A DNA stretch of 64,000 bases from DASXHY01 sp035552155. GTDB taxonomy: Bacteria; Verrucomicrobiota; Verrucomicrobiia; Limisphaerales; DASXHY01. Shown here in pieces: positions 17,101-24,673 of this stretch (its first letter is position 1; the number at the start of each line of letters is the position of its first letter). The translations under genes and the position numbers were made by a program. The notes under the pieces were generated by a model. The model had not been told where the DNA came from. It saw nothing but the letters and a program-made list of their open reading frames with translations, and ran no database searches. The DNA is taken from positions 1 through 64,000 of the forward strand of contig DASZLX010000010.1 in assembly GCA_035552155.1 (NCBI GenBank), in the 5' to 3' direction.

Positions 17101-19174
17101 CGAGTGAGAGCCATCCGGATTTTTGCGACGCCTGAAGATACCATTGGCGCGACGAGGTTCCATTGTGGCCGGGCGCGACGGGGTTGTTCGTCGGCGTCAC
17201 CCACGCGCGCAAGACTTTGTTGACCGGTTTACTGTCGTCAGAGATCCAAAGCTGGGCTGAATCGCTGCCCGCCAGCCAGAAATAATAATGGCCGGTGGCG
17301 GGCGCGGTGAAATAGCCGCGGATGCGCTCGCCATAATTGTCGCCAAAATCCGTAAGGCCTTCCAATCCACCGAGCGGTGCGATGGAATTGGCGGGAGAGT
17401 TCACCGGAATATCCGAAATATTCACGCCGTTTACATTCGTCCACACTTCCCGCACCACTGAACTGCCGGTATCGAAAATCAGAACGTCGAGCGCGGAAGC
17501 ACCCACGCCGACCGAATTGCTTGCGGTCAACGGCACGGAATAATTGCCCGCCAGCAGGGGAATGCCCGAGAGGAGGCCGTTCGTCCGATTGAAGCTCAGG
17601 CCCGGCGGCAGGTTCGTAGCCGTGAAACCGAGCGGCGTATTCGCGCCGGTGACGCTGAAGCTGAACGGTTGCCCGACAAAACCGATCGCGGTCAACGGGC
17701 TGGTCACCACGGAGGGCGCATTCGAGCTGCTGTTGTTCACGCCGTTGGTGGGATAGAGCCGATTGGACGGGATGATTTGTTTCGACTGGCTAGGGCTGTA
17801 CCAGGATAGGTGCGCCTGCGCCTTGCCGCCGGTTTGCAGATATTCCAGTTTGATGTCGTAACGAGTGTTGGCCTGGAGCGCGATGGCGTTGGTCCATTCC
17901 GAGCCGCTTTGATTTTGCCATTTGTCGATCAGCAACTGGTCGTTCACCCAGAGCTTGACGCCGTCGTCGGAAACCGTGTCGAACACATAGGTCTCGGAAT
18001 ATTGCGGTTCGATTTGTCCCGTCCAACGCACGCAATAAACGCCGTTGCTCAGACTGGGTGAAGTGCCGTTAGTCCAGGTGAAATCAATGGCGGGATCGAT
18101 GCGTGTCAGGAACCAATTCGTGGAATTGAAATTGGTCGCGCTTGCGTAATTGAGGTTGGCGTTGGTGTAATAATTTCCGGTCAGCCCAAGCCCGGTCGCC
18201 GTCGGGGAGGGATAAATCACCACGTTCGCGGTGTTCGGAGCGCCGACGGAATAGCCACTGCCCGGGAGTAAATTCAATTGCGCGATCACCGGCACCTGTA
18301 GGTTGGTGTTTGCCAGGGGCGTCACCGAAATGGTTTTGGAAAGCGTGCCGGGCGACAGCGTGACTGAAATGGGCAGATTATTGGAATAATCCACGGCCGG
18401 AACCGCGAAGCCCGCGCCTGGACCGCCGATTCCCACATTCACCACAATTGGGTCCAGGCCAAAGCCGCTGCGCGAAACCGTGAATTGGCCGAGGTCGGTT
18501 GGCGACTGCCCCGCATCGGGCTGCACCGTGATTGGATCGTTGGCCACGATGCTCACCACATTTTGCGTGGCCATCATGCTTATCGCGTATTGATAATCGG
18601 AGATCGGCTGGCCGTTGTTGTCCAGGTGGCCGTTGCTGTTCAGATTCAACGGGTCCAGGCCAAGCGTATACGCCTCCCAATCCGTCAGGCCATCACCCTG
18701 GCTGTTCACATCGGAAATAACTACACGGAAAAATTTCCCGACGAGATTGGCGGGCGCGGGAAAACTCACGGTGGAGACTCCCGGCTGCGCGAGCGCGTTG
18801 GTTTCAGTGGTCCAGACCACCGGATTTCCCACCAACGAAGTGGAGCTCTGCAATTGATACTTTTTCCCCGGCGCCGCCGGCACATTCATCACCAGGTTCG
18901 TGCCGGAAAGCGCTACTCCCACAATGTGCGGATAGGAAGTGGAGTCAAAAGGATCGGTGCCGGCGATGCTTTCCAGGATATTCGGGAAGCCGTCGCCGTC
19001 GGAATCGGCGTTGGGATCGACGCCGACCGCGCCATACATTTCCTCCCACACATCGCTCATACCGTTGGTATTCGAGTCGATGCTCGCCCCGGCGGGACTT
19101 ACGCCGGCAAGCAAGAGAACGAGAGGAATTAAAGTCTTTAGGCGGTGGAAAAGGTCATTGTGGGATTCGCGCAT
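14186..19174 (-). CDS. large secreted multidomain DUF1800 protein
   Basis: About 1662 residues from the ATG at 19174, which gives a normal Sec signal (LIPLVLLLAGVSPAGAS). In-frame starts also exist at 19234 (ATG abutting AGGAGG) and 19249 (GTG). Approximate order: calcium-type thrombospondin-3/dockerin-like repeat (DPNADSDGDGFPN, 35-60), Calx-beta-like (215-325), PA14 (330-470), Ig-like (475-570), a second PA14-like region (570-740), CHRD (740-875) and DUF1800 (885-end, with ARFLTQATFGPS and YAREVNQLFSIGL). An insertion inside DUF1800 (about 1268-1474) holds three similar beta repeats built around PHGL...YQV...FTI. It is the first gene of an operon with DUF1501. A cell-surface or secreted role in carbohydrate or protein binding is inferred. 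Confidence 0.9.
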   Translation of the reverse strand: MRESHNDLFHRLKTLIPLVLLLAGVSPAGASIDSNTNGMSDVWEEMYGAVGVDPNADSDGDGFPNILESIAGTDPFDSTSYPHIVGVALSGTNLVMNVPAAPGKKYQLQSSTSLVGNPVVWTTETNALAQPGVSTVSFPAPANLVGKFFRVVISDVNSQGDGLTDWEAYTLGLDPLNLNSNGHLDNNGQPISDYQYAISMMATQNVVSIVANDPITVQPDAGQSPTDLGQFTVSRSGFGLDPIVVNVGIGGPGAGFAVPAVDYSNNLPISVTLSPGTLSKTISVTPLANTNLQVPVIAQLNLLPGSGYSVGAPNTANVVIYPSPTATGLGLTGNYYTNANLNYASATNFNSTNWFLTRIDPAIDFTWTNGTSPSLSNGVYCVRWTGQIEPQYSETYVFDTVSDDGVKLWVNDQLLIDKWQNQSGSEWTNAIALQANTRYDIKLEYLQTGGKAQAHLSWYSPSQSKQIIPSNRLYPTNGVNNSSSNAPSVVTSPLTAIGFVGQPFSFSVTGANTPLGFTATNLPPGLSFNRTNGLLSGIPLLAGNYSVPLTASNSVGVGASALDVLIFDTGSSVVREVWTNVNGVNISDIPVNSPANSIAPLGGLEGLTDFGDNYGERIRGYFTAPATGHYYFWLAGSDSAQLWISDDSKPVNKVLRAWVTPTNNPVAPGHNGTSSRQWYLQASQKSGWLSLVAGQKYYLEILHKAGTGTGDNWSVGWLQDPMGTNTVAAGVTPAYLVSRYYPPLPINIPGTLYSANMLALPGINSDAVGSASLRLSADGTKAILNYSVNNLAGTHVDHIYSDPYLNFPTTLLFDIAAAHPQPDGSYVWSIKPTGALGTKDILEIINENKCFIEIQTAANPNGEIAGHFTLAAGSQTFTAPPPLPPWTDDSADPNAAARFLTQATFGPSQEDIATVQALGYSNWINNQFSLPATHHLPVVFANKSPDPSNPWPSADWFNAWWQNSVTAPDQLRQRVAFALSEIMVASETGTLENHADALGYYYDTLLDNSFGNFRSLLKAVTLTPAMGVYLNMQGNDKGSIITGTHANENYAREVNQLFSIGLNRLWPDGTLILDSQGNLVPTYNQDVVNGFAQTFTGWNYYQTNQANGRLPTTFSPAVNYTNVMVLVPLHHDLNAKLLLDNVTLPPALGSASNTALTNFDFYCSQDLEQGLDSIFNNQNVGPFIGRQLIQRLVTSNPSRGYIYRVAQTFNDNGNGVRGDLQAVIKAILLDPEARGTTSLSDPAFGKQREPLLRVTAMARAFPAPPSMTGAYVENGTQTAIITTAAPHRMNNSDVVALAFTDTSGNPALPDQAYSVSVTGSNTFTITAPNLNSGTYTQNTNLITLNISGHGLAVGNAVYLSFTTGGAVSGLYQVVTVVSSSSFTVATPDNAVRSGNCLLPKISISGFSQSKTNVTISCAGPHGLSSNETVYVVFNSTTPADGQYQVQTIPDPSHFTIVVTNSATQTQSGGSVYPLGPPPLYRSGNVTVQWNTWNLGATDNGTTANLSQSPLSPATVFNFFFPNYEFPGALASAGLTTPEFQLTSDTSVALQMNFLEGGILANNNNTNGLSSFSNHSGAIVLDLGPWMSTNYTAGAQVPSLVDSLNSLLVAGQLSVAARSNIVNYVTNTVNFPFSTPPTQSQMRDRVRAVVHLITASPDFTIQK

Positions 19175-19350
19175 TGGGAAGGTGAAGACATACGTCCTGG
19201 ATTCATGCGGAGCGGCTTTTTGCTGACGGTCCATCCTCCTACGCGTCACCCACAGCTGTCAAGTGACAACAACTTTACTGAGACTTTAATTAGCTCGAAG
19301 AATGCTGAGGCCGGAATTTATTCCGCGTGTTGTCACTCGATAACCATAAC

Positions 19351-19380
19351 GTGTCCTGAATTTTTCATGATTCAGGACAC
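19351..19380. promoter_or_regulatory. perfect 10 bp inverted repeat, candidate operator or hairpin
   Basis: GTGTCCTGAA (19351-19360) and TTCAGGACAC (19371-19380) are exact reverse complements separated by 10 nt. It sits between the anti-sigma gene end and the DUF1800 gene start, about 180 nt upstream of the latter. No T-tract follows on either strand, which argues against a simple terminator and leaves an operator or an mRNA hairpin. Confidence 0.45.
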
Positions 19381-19412
19381 CATCAAATTCTCAAGGGATG
19401 TGTTGTCCGCTC

Positions 19413-20189
19413 TCAGGGGCCAACCGTTTTTCCGGCAGCAAAATCCCGGACGAATTCCATCAACTCGCTTTGATTCAAATCCGATACCGCCCAAAAATTC
19501 ATTTGGCCGTCCGACCAATGAATCACATTGAAGCCCCGGAGGGGTGCGGACGCGGACGGCCCGAAGGCTTTCACTGAAGCCGGCCAGACAAAAAGGTTGA
19601 TGACGTGTTTATGGCGTTGAAAAACCAAGGCGGCCACATTGCGTCCGTTGAGGTAATCCAGCCGGCCACCTACCAGTGGAAATTCCTGCGCGGCCAAGTT
19701 TTTGACGGGGGGCGAGAAGTCCACTTTGCCGTTGAACCACGGTTTGACGGTGTGTTGATCGGTCGAAACGACGTCGAGCGTGTGGCCGGGAATCAGCGAA
19801 CGGATATGGCTGGAAACCACTTCACGCGTGAGGGCCTGCTCCGGCGAGGAGCGCGACAGGGTCACGCCCACCAGCAGGGCGAGGCAAACCGCGAACGCCC
19901 CGGACATCGCGGTGGTCAGCCAATTCCAATTCGAAATCCAGCCAGACCGCTGCGGCACGGCGTTCACGGAGGCGGGTAATTGAGCCCGGATGCGCCGCTC
20001 CAATTCAGCGGGAGCCGTGAAGTAAAACGCGTCCTGCTTCAAAGCCTGTTTCAGATTCTGCACATTGCGCAAGGCGGCCGCACACGCGGGGCAACCGTGA
20101 AGATGCTGTTCCAATTCCAGAATTGCCGACGCTTCCAATTCGCCGTCGGCATAGGCATCAATGAGGGGTTTGGCTTGCTGGCAGTTCAT
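19413..20189 (-). CDS. anti-sigma factor with zinc-finger (ZAS) domain
   Basis: This 258-residue protein starts with a zinc-binding anti-sigma domain: Cys3, His29, Cys33 and Cys36 form the HxxxCxxC motif. A charged linker, one transmembrane helix (about residues 92-112, AMSGAFAVCLALLVGVTL) and an extracytoplasmic domain of about 140 residues follow. Its start overlaps the stop of the ECF sigma gene by 4 nt (ATGA), so the two are translationally coupled. By family, it holds the sigma factor at the membrane until a signal releases it. The sensed signal is unknown. Confidence 0.9.
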   Translation of the reverse strand: MNCQQAKPLIDAYADGELEASAILELEQHLHGCPACAAALRNVQNLKQALKQDAFYFTAPAELERRIRAQLPASVNAVPQRSGWISNWNWLTTAMSGAFAVCLALLVGVTLSRSSPEQALTREVVSSHIRSLIPGHTLDVVSTDQHTVKPWFNGKVDFSPPVKNLAAQEFPLVGGRLDYLNGRNVAALVFQRHKHVINLFVWPASVKAFGPSASAPLRGFNVIHWSDGQMNFWAVSDLNQSELMEFVRDFAAGKTVGP

Positions 20190-20719
20190 TTTTGTGCCTC
20201 CGGTGTAAATTCAGCGGCGAGGCGTTTTTGCAAAAGCTTGCGCGCGCGCGCCAGGCGCGACATCACGGTGCCAATGGGCACGCCGGCGAGTTCGGCGATT
20301 TCCTTGTAACTGAATCCTTCCATTTCGCGCAAAATCACAATTTCGCGAAATTCCACCGGTAATTCGGCAATTGCGCGGCGGACCGCGCCAGCATCGGCAA
20401 ATGACGGATGGACTGGCTGCGCATTCGCGGAACTGTCTTCGATTTCCAACATCTCATCATCGATACTGACTATTTTTTCCGCCGGCCGATTTTTGCGCAG
20501 CCAAGTGTAAAAGGTATTGCGCACAATTGAGAGCAGCCACGCGCGGGCATTGCCGCCGCGAAAGCTGCCGAAGAACTTGAACGCGCGCAACGTCGCTTCC
20601 TGGGCAACGTCCTGCGCGTCGTGGTCGTTCCCGGCGAGCCAGCGTGCGAGGTTATATGCCGCGTCCAAATGCGGCATAACCATCTGCTCGAATAATTTCG
20701 CTCGTTCGCGCTCGTCCAC
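20186..20719 (-). CDS. RNA polymerase sigma factor, ECF subfamily
   Basis: This 177-residue ECF sigma factor has region 2 at about residues 20-75 (DAAYNLARWLAGNDHDAQDV, then ARAWLLSIVRNTFYTWLR). A short acidic linker and region 4 (about 112-165: LPVEFREIVILREMEGFSY, EIAELAGVPIGTVMSRLARA) follow. It is coupled to the zinc-finger anti-sigma gene. The metallophosphoesterase/cytochrome c gene group is transcribed divergently across a 307 nt gap and is a plausible target, but no -35/-10 pair was identified with confidence. Confidence 0.95.
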   Translation of the reverse strand: MDERERAKLFEQMVMPHLDAAYNLARWLAGNDHDAQDVAQEATLRAFKFFGSFRGGNARAWLLSIVRNTFYTWLRKNRPAEKIVSIDDEMLEIEDSSANAQPVHPSFADAGAVRRAIAELPVEFREIVILREMEGFSYKEIAELAGVPIGTVMSRLARARKLLQKRLAAEFTPEAQK

Positions 20720-21026
20720 TCGGGGGACTATTTGTATTTCGTCCTGTTAATATGCAAGACCAATTTTCCGCCGATTTTATTCCCTGAATCTTTAACGCCT
20801 GCGCCGGAAGCACCTGGGAATTATGCCGCACTTCTTTTTACCGCCGGGAATAAATATCCGGGAAGTTCGGTTGGAAGGGTAACGCATGAAGACAGTCCGC
20901 TGCGCACTCTGGATATCGGAAGAATTTTTTCCCGAAATCATTTCATCACCGGGAATAAAACCTCACCCCTCACGGTCTGAACTGGAAACAAGCAGTGACA
21001 CAAATCGAAAGACACATTCAACAACC
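20720..21026. other. divergent intergenic region, sigma factor / metallophosphoesterase
   Basis: This stretch of 307 nt must hold the divergent promoters. The only structure seen is a repeated CCGGGAATAAA (about 20841-20852 and 20958-20968). An open frame runs back from the metallophosphoesterase gene to an ATG at 20886, but the extra 47 residues are polar and resemble no signal sequence. Confidence 0.5.
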
Positions 21027-22040
21027 ATGAAAAACAGACCAAATAAAATCAGGGAAATTCGCCGTTTGGAAGCCGAGGCTGAACACATCGAGCACAATGA
21101 CGAACAGGAGCATGACGGCATTGACCGGCGCGGCTTTTTAAAGTGCATGGCCTGGGCCGGCACCGGAATGTTGTGGACAGTCACCGGCGGAGTGCTGGGT
21201 TCAAAAATTCTCAGCCCCACCCTCGCGGGCGGCGCAGAGATTCCCATGACGAGCGATTTCAGCTTCGTCCAGATCAGCGACACCCATATTGGTTTCAACA
21301 AGCCGGCCAATCCCGACGTATCCGGCACGCTCAAGCGGGCGATCGCCAAGATCAATGCGTTACCCCAGGCGCCGGATTTTATTTTGCATACCGGCGACCT
21401 TTCGCATCTTTCCGAGCCGGAGGAATTCGACACGCTCGATCAGCTGCTCAAAACCACGAAGACGGGAAAAGTTTTTTACGTGCCCGGCGAGCACGATGTC
21501 ATCAGCGACGGCGGCAAGGAATATCGCAATCGTTACGGCAAAGACACGAAGGGCGATGGCTGGTTCAGCTTCGACCAACACGGGGTGCATTTCATCGGCC
21601 TGGTGAATGTGATGAACATTGCCGAAGGAGCGCTGGGGGTGCTGGGCGCCGACCAGCTCGCGTGGCTGAAGAACGATGTGAGCGGCCTTTCTACCAGCAC
21701 GCCGATCGTGGTGTTCGCGCACATGCCTTTGTGGACCATTTACCCGCAATGGGGCTGGGGCACGCGGGATGCCGAGCAGGCGTTGGGTTATTTGAAACGC
21801 TTCGGCTCGGTGACGGTACTGAACGGGCATATTCACCAGGTGTTCAAAAAGGTGGAGGGCAACGTGACGTTCCATACCGCTGTGTCGACGGCATTTCCGC
21901 AGCCCCAGCCGGGAACCGCGCCCAAGCCTGGGCCGATGAAAGTGGCGCCGGAAATTCTCCCGACGGTGCTCGGCATCACTGAAGTGAACTATGTCGAAAG
22001 CAACCATCGCCTGGCGATTGTCGACGACCGGCTCGGTTGA
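21027..22040 (+). CDS. Tat-exported calcineurin-like metallophosphoesterase
   Basis: Taken from the ATG at 21027 (337 residues). The N-terminal part carries a twin-arginine motif (DRRGFLKCMAWAGTGM, RR at 34-35). The metallophosphoesterase domain shows D85-T-H87 (SDTHIGFN), G123-D124 (HTGDLSH), the GEHD variant of GNHD (VPGEHDVIS), HMPLW and NGHIHQV. These are the ligands of a two-metal active site, with Glu in place of the usual Asn. Periplasmic hydrolysis of a phosphoester is expected; the substrate is unknown. It is followed by a truncated DUF2231 remnant and a cytochrome c gene, a group found next to ECF sigma loci in related genomes. Confidence 0.9.
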   Translation: MKNRPNKIREIRRLEAEAEHIEHNDEQEHDGIDRRGFLKCMAWAGTGMLWTVTGGVLGSKILSPTLAGGAEIPMTSDFSFVQISDTHIGFNKPANPDVSGTLKRAIAKINALPQAPDFILHTGDLSHLSEPEEFDTLDQLLKTTKTGKVFYVPGEHDVISDGGKEYRNRYGKDTKGDGWFSFDQHGVHFIGLVNVMNIAEGALGVLGADQLAWLKNDVSGLSTSTPIVVFAHMPLWTIYPQWGWGTRDAEQALGYLKRFGSVTVLNGHIHQVFKKVEGNVTFHTAVSTAFPQPQPGTAPKPGPMKVAPEILPTVLGITEVNYVESNHRLAIVDDRLG

Positions 22041-22042
22041 TT

Positions 22043-22177
22043 ATGAACCCGATTTTTTGGGCGCGAATACATGGCGGGGCGACACACTTTCCCATTGCCT
22101 TGATCCTGGTTTCGGTGGTTTTCGACAGTGCGGGATTCCTGTGCCGCAATGAAGCGCGCGGGGTCATCGGCAACTGA
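22043..22177 (+). pseudogene. truncated DUF2231-like membrane protein remnant
   Basis: A 44-codon frame starts 2 nt after the metallophosphoesterase stop. It encodes FWARIHGGATHFPIALILVS, followed by VVFDSAGF. This is the start of DUF2231-type membrane proteins (H-G-A-x-H-F-P-I-A-L), normally about 140-170 residues with four helices. Here the frame ends after NEARGVIGN, 8 nt before the cytochrome c gene, so about three quarters of the protein is missing. A deletion that retained the first helix is the simplest reading. A functional micro-protein cannot be excluded. Confidence 0.6.
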
Positions 22178-22185
22178 GACTCGAT

Positions 22186-22572
22186 ATGAAACTTTCACCA
22201 GATATTAAAGGCGCGGTTCTCGGAACCGTTTCGGCGTTGGCAGCCATCGGCATCGCTTTCGCTGCCGCCCCAGCATTCCAGTCACCGCCACGCGCGGCAT
22301 CTCCCGGAGCGAGTGAAGCGCTCATGATTCCGCCCGAAGGCACGGCAGCACGCGAGGGCTATACGTTGTTCATGATGAATTGCGCCCATTGCCACGGAAA
22401 CGACGCGCGCGGTGATGAAGGTCCGGATTTGCACGGCATTACCAAGTCGGATGCACGCATTAGCTCGATGGTCAAAAACGGCATCAAAGACGAGATGCCA
22501 AAATTCGGTTCAAAGTTAACGGATTCCGACATAAAGGCGCTCATTGCTTTCGTGCGAACGCTGAATGACTGA
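22186..22572 (+). CDS. membrane-anchored c-type cytochrome
   Basis: This 128-residue protein has an N-terminal membrane anchor or signal (about residues 9-30). A single class I cytochrome c domain follows, with heme-binding C66-A-H-C69-H70 and a probable axial Met104 (DEMPKFG). The C-terminal helix ALIAFVRTL is typical. It would carry electrons on the outer face of the cytoplasmic membrane. It lies 8 nt after the DUF2231 remnant and forms the end of the metallophosphoesterase gene group. Confidence 0.92.
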   Translation: MKLSPDIKGAVLGTVSALAAIGIAFAAAPAFQSPPRAASPGASEALMIPPEGTAAREGYTLFMMNCAHCHGNDARGDEGPDLHGITKSDARISSMVKNGIKDEMPKFGSKLTDSDIKALIAFVRTLND

Positions 22573-22749
22573 ACTTCAATTTTTTGGAACAAATCCAAGG
22601 TACGTTGCTCCCACTGACGCGCGATTGAGGTCAAGACGAAACGGCGAAATAAGTCACGGATAAGTAACAATTTGTTGCGCCAGAAAGGGACTTTTCCTAT
22701 GTTTAAAAGACACCTTAGAAGGAAAACGTCGACATATTAACGAGGGCTC

Positions 22750-23130
22750 ATGACGGCTGATATCAGGGTTAAAAAGAACATCTTAATCGTCGACGACCAA
22801 CCAATGGTCGCCGACTCCTTGAAACTAATCCTAAAAATCGACGGCTATGAAGTTCATATCGCGAGGAACGGAGCGGAAGCGCTGGCGCTCTATGAGCCGG
22901 GGAAATTCGATTTGATTTTCATGGATTTTGAAATGCCGGGCATGAAGGGAAACGAACTGGCGGCCGTGATCAAAGGCCGCGACCCGCGCCAACCGATCAT
23001 CCTGGTAACCGCCTATGCCGACTTGGCGCTGCATATGGAACCTACGCCGCAGGTGGATTTGGTTATTGGAAAACCGTGGTCAGTGGGGGAATTAAGAACG
23101 GCGATTGGCAAAGTCCTATCCGCTGGCTAG
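22750..23130 (+). CDS. single-domain CheY-like response regulator
   Basis: This 126-residue protein is a receiver domain only. The acidic pair is D15-D16 (ILIVDDQPMVADS), the phospho-acceptor is D59 (FMDFEMPGMKG), the switch Thr is T87 (LVTAYAD) and the invariant Lys is K108 (IGKPWS). No output domain follows. It is monocistronic, with 177 nt upstream and no kinase gene nearby, so its partner is unknown. Confidence 0.93.
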   Translation: MTADIRVKKNILIVDDQPMVADSLKLILKIDGYEVHIARNGAEALALYEPGKFDLIFMDFEMPGMKGNELAAVIKGRDPRQPIILVTAYADLALHMEPTPQVDLVIGKPWSVGELRTAIGKVLSAG

Positions 23131-23539
23131 AGCAAGGACGTCCAGGGTTACCTCCCAGTGAAGATAGAAGTTTTACGTTCCGGAAAAAAACGATCGTGGT
23201 GACTGAATTCGGAGCAAAGGTATAACTCATTGTATTGTTGGTGCTCTGAAACTGCCAATTGATTTGGACCGGTTTGACCACGGAGGGATTCCGGGGGTAT
23301 TCGCCGCAGGAGAGCCGGCATTACGGCCATTGCAAAAATTATGGATTTTTTCACGTGAGTTCGGTCTTTTCCCTTATCGGGCCAGCTCAGTAACAGAATT
23401 TTAATTGGTAGTAAAGCGGACTCTCCCTCGCAAAAAGGTACCTACCTAAAAACACTTGCGCGCGAAGAGCGGCCGGGAACTCGTGCCTCGTTTGGCGGTA
23501 TCCAACTTTATTGCGCGGGAAATAACCGATGGTATTCGG
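23131..23539. other. 409 nt without an intact gene
   Basis: The region between the receiver gene and the first DUF5069 gene holds a probable minus-strand gene remnant at 23165-23354 (separate entry). The remainder, about 23355-23539, shows no clear open frame, hairpin or repeat. Confidence 0.5.
23165..23354 (-). pseudogene. possible glycoside hydrolase remnant
   Basis: On the minus strand, a GTG at 23354 opens a signal-peptide-like start (KKSIIFAMAVMPALL). A second frame then reads NPSVVKPVQINWQFQ, followed by NTMSYTFAPNSVTTIVF. The P-x-x-V-x-P plus S-Y-T-F-x-P-N-S-V-T pattern resembles the last beta strands of alpha-L-arabinofuranosidase-type glycoside hydrolases. Signal and tail lie in different frames and almost touch, as expected if the catalytic body was deleted. 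The match rests on a short, degenerate motif. Confidence 0.35.
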
Positions 23540-23965
23540 TTAAATTCTTTTCTCATCGGCGTCGATGAAATCCACGAAACACTGGATATCGTCGCGATGT
23601 GAAAGGCCGGATTGCTCCTTGCGCATTTTGAGGCGCTCCTGGGTGGCGGCGTCATCCTGGCGCGGGTAATTGAGCATTCGCTCTCTGTGCTGCGTCTTGA
23701 CGGATTCGGGCTTTTTTACATTCTTCAAAACCCAATCGCATACCTGGCCGTCGGTCAGGCTCTCGCGCACGGTCTCGATGAATTTTTTTTCATCCACGCC
23801 CGCCAGTTCCAGCCAGAGGCCGTCGAAACCTTTGCCAAAATTAGGCTGATAATCCGGGTGCAATTTCCCGGCCAGATGAAGCCGAATTTTGTCGATGTAA
23901 CGCGGTAGATGCATCCAACCGCACATGGTCTCGCGAGGGCTGCGAGGATAAATAATATCGCTCAT
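23540..23965 (-). CDS. DUF5069 family protein, copy 1
   Basis: A 141-residue protein from the ATG at 23965. The frame extends 13 codons upstream, but the paralogue starts at the equivalent Met. Conserved features are IYPRSPRE, WMHLPRYIDKIRLHLAGKL (about 17-35), HPDY and DGQVCDWV. DUF5069 proteins are small cytoplasmic proteins of unknown function, common in Verrucomicrobiota. The neighbour 129 nt upstream is a gap-free paralogue of identical length, so this is a tandem duplication. Confidence 0.88.
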   Translation of the reverse strand: MSDIIYPRSPRETMCGWMHLPRYIDKIRLHLAGKLHPDYQPNFGKGFDGLWLELAGVDEKKFIETVRESLTDGQVCDWVLKNVKKPESVKTQHRERMLNYPRQDDAATQERLKMRKEQSGLSHRDDIQCFVDFIDADEKRI

Positions 23966-24056
23966 GCCAAAAGAATTGGCGGTGAGCGCAAGCGTGTCAA
24001 TCAAAGTTGACGCGGCTCACGGTGACCAACGCGGGGATCACGTGCCCCGTTGCGCC

Positions 24057-24082
24057 GCGGACGGCGCAAGCGCGCCGTCCGC
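24057..24082. repeat. GGACGGCGC palindromic element, copy 1
   Basis: GCGGACGGCGC (24057-24067) and GCGCCGTCCGC (24072-24082) form a perfect 11 bp stem around the loop AAGC. Related copies occur at 26769-26791 and 45218-45243, all intergenic. A second imperfect hairpin (CAACGcGGGG/CCCCGTTG) adjoins it on the left. Confidence 0.85.
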
Positions 24083-24093
24083 GCCGGAGTGTT

Positions 24094-24519
24094 TCAAATC
24101 CGCTTCTCATCCGCGTCGTTCAAATCCACGAAGGTTTTGACATCCTCGCGGTGTCCCAAGCCGAATTCCTGTTTGCGCACCTGGAAACGTTCCTGCGCCG
24201 CGGCATCGTCGGGCGCGGGACGATTGAGCACCATTTCGGTGTGGGCGCGTTTTTCGGCCGCTGATTTTTTAACGTGCATCCGCACCCAATCGCACACCTG
24301 ACCGTCGATGAATGAATTCTTCACTGCTTCAATCATCTGCTCGTGCCTGAGGCCGGCGGCTTTAAGCCACATGGCGTCGAAGCCCCTGCCAAGATTTGCG
24401 TCATAATCTGGATGCAACCTGCCGGCCAAATGCAATCGAATCTTGTCCACGTAACGCGGCAGATGCATCCAGCCATCCATGACTTCGCGCGAACTACGCG
24501 GGTAAATTGTTTCGCTCAT
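24094..24519 (-). CDS. DUF5069 family protein, copy 2
   Basis: This 141-residue paralogue of the next gene downstream shares the conserved start (SETIYPRSSRE), the block WMHLPRYVDKIRLHLAGRL (about 17-35), FIDGQVCDWV and the C-terminus FVDLNDADEKRI. It starts with ATG at 24519. The two copies align without gaps, with variation concentrated in the middle and around residues 85-110. The function of the family is not known. Confidence 0.88.
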   Translation of the reverse strand: MSETIYPRSSREVMDGWMHLPRYVDKIRLHLAGRLHPDYDANLGRGFDAMWLKAAGLRHEQMIEAVKNSFIDGQVCDWVRMHVKKSAAEKRAHTEMVLNRPAPDDAAAQERFQVRKQEFGLGHREDVKTFVDLNDADEKRI

Positions 24520-24673
24520 GCGCGAATCATTGGGTTTAAGAGCGGCGCTGTCAACTTGCGGGAAGGAGCCGAAAGGACAGCCGGAAGATGGGAAATCAAA
24601 AACCCGCTCCTCGTTTCTTCATCTCCTACTTAACCTGAATTCCGCGCTACGCAACTCCGTGCTAGATTGCTCC

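Noticed and set aside
24518..24673. 52-codon N-terminal extension of the amine oxidase
   Set aside because: The FAD-binding motif begins right after the GTG at 24674, and the extension has no signal or domain and runs over the start of the divergent DUF5069 gene.
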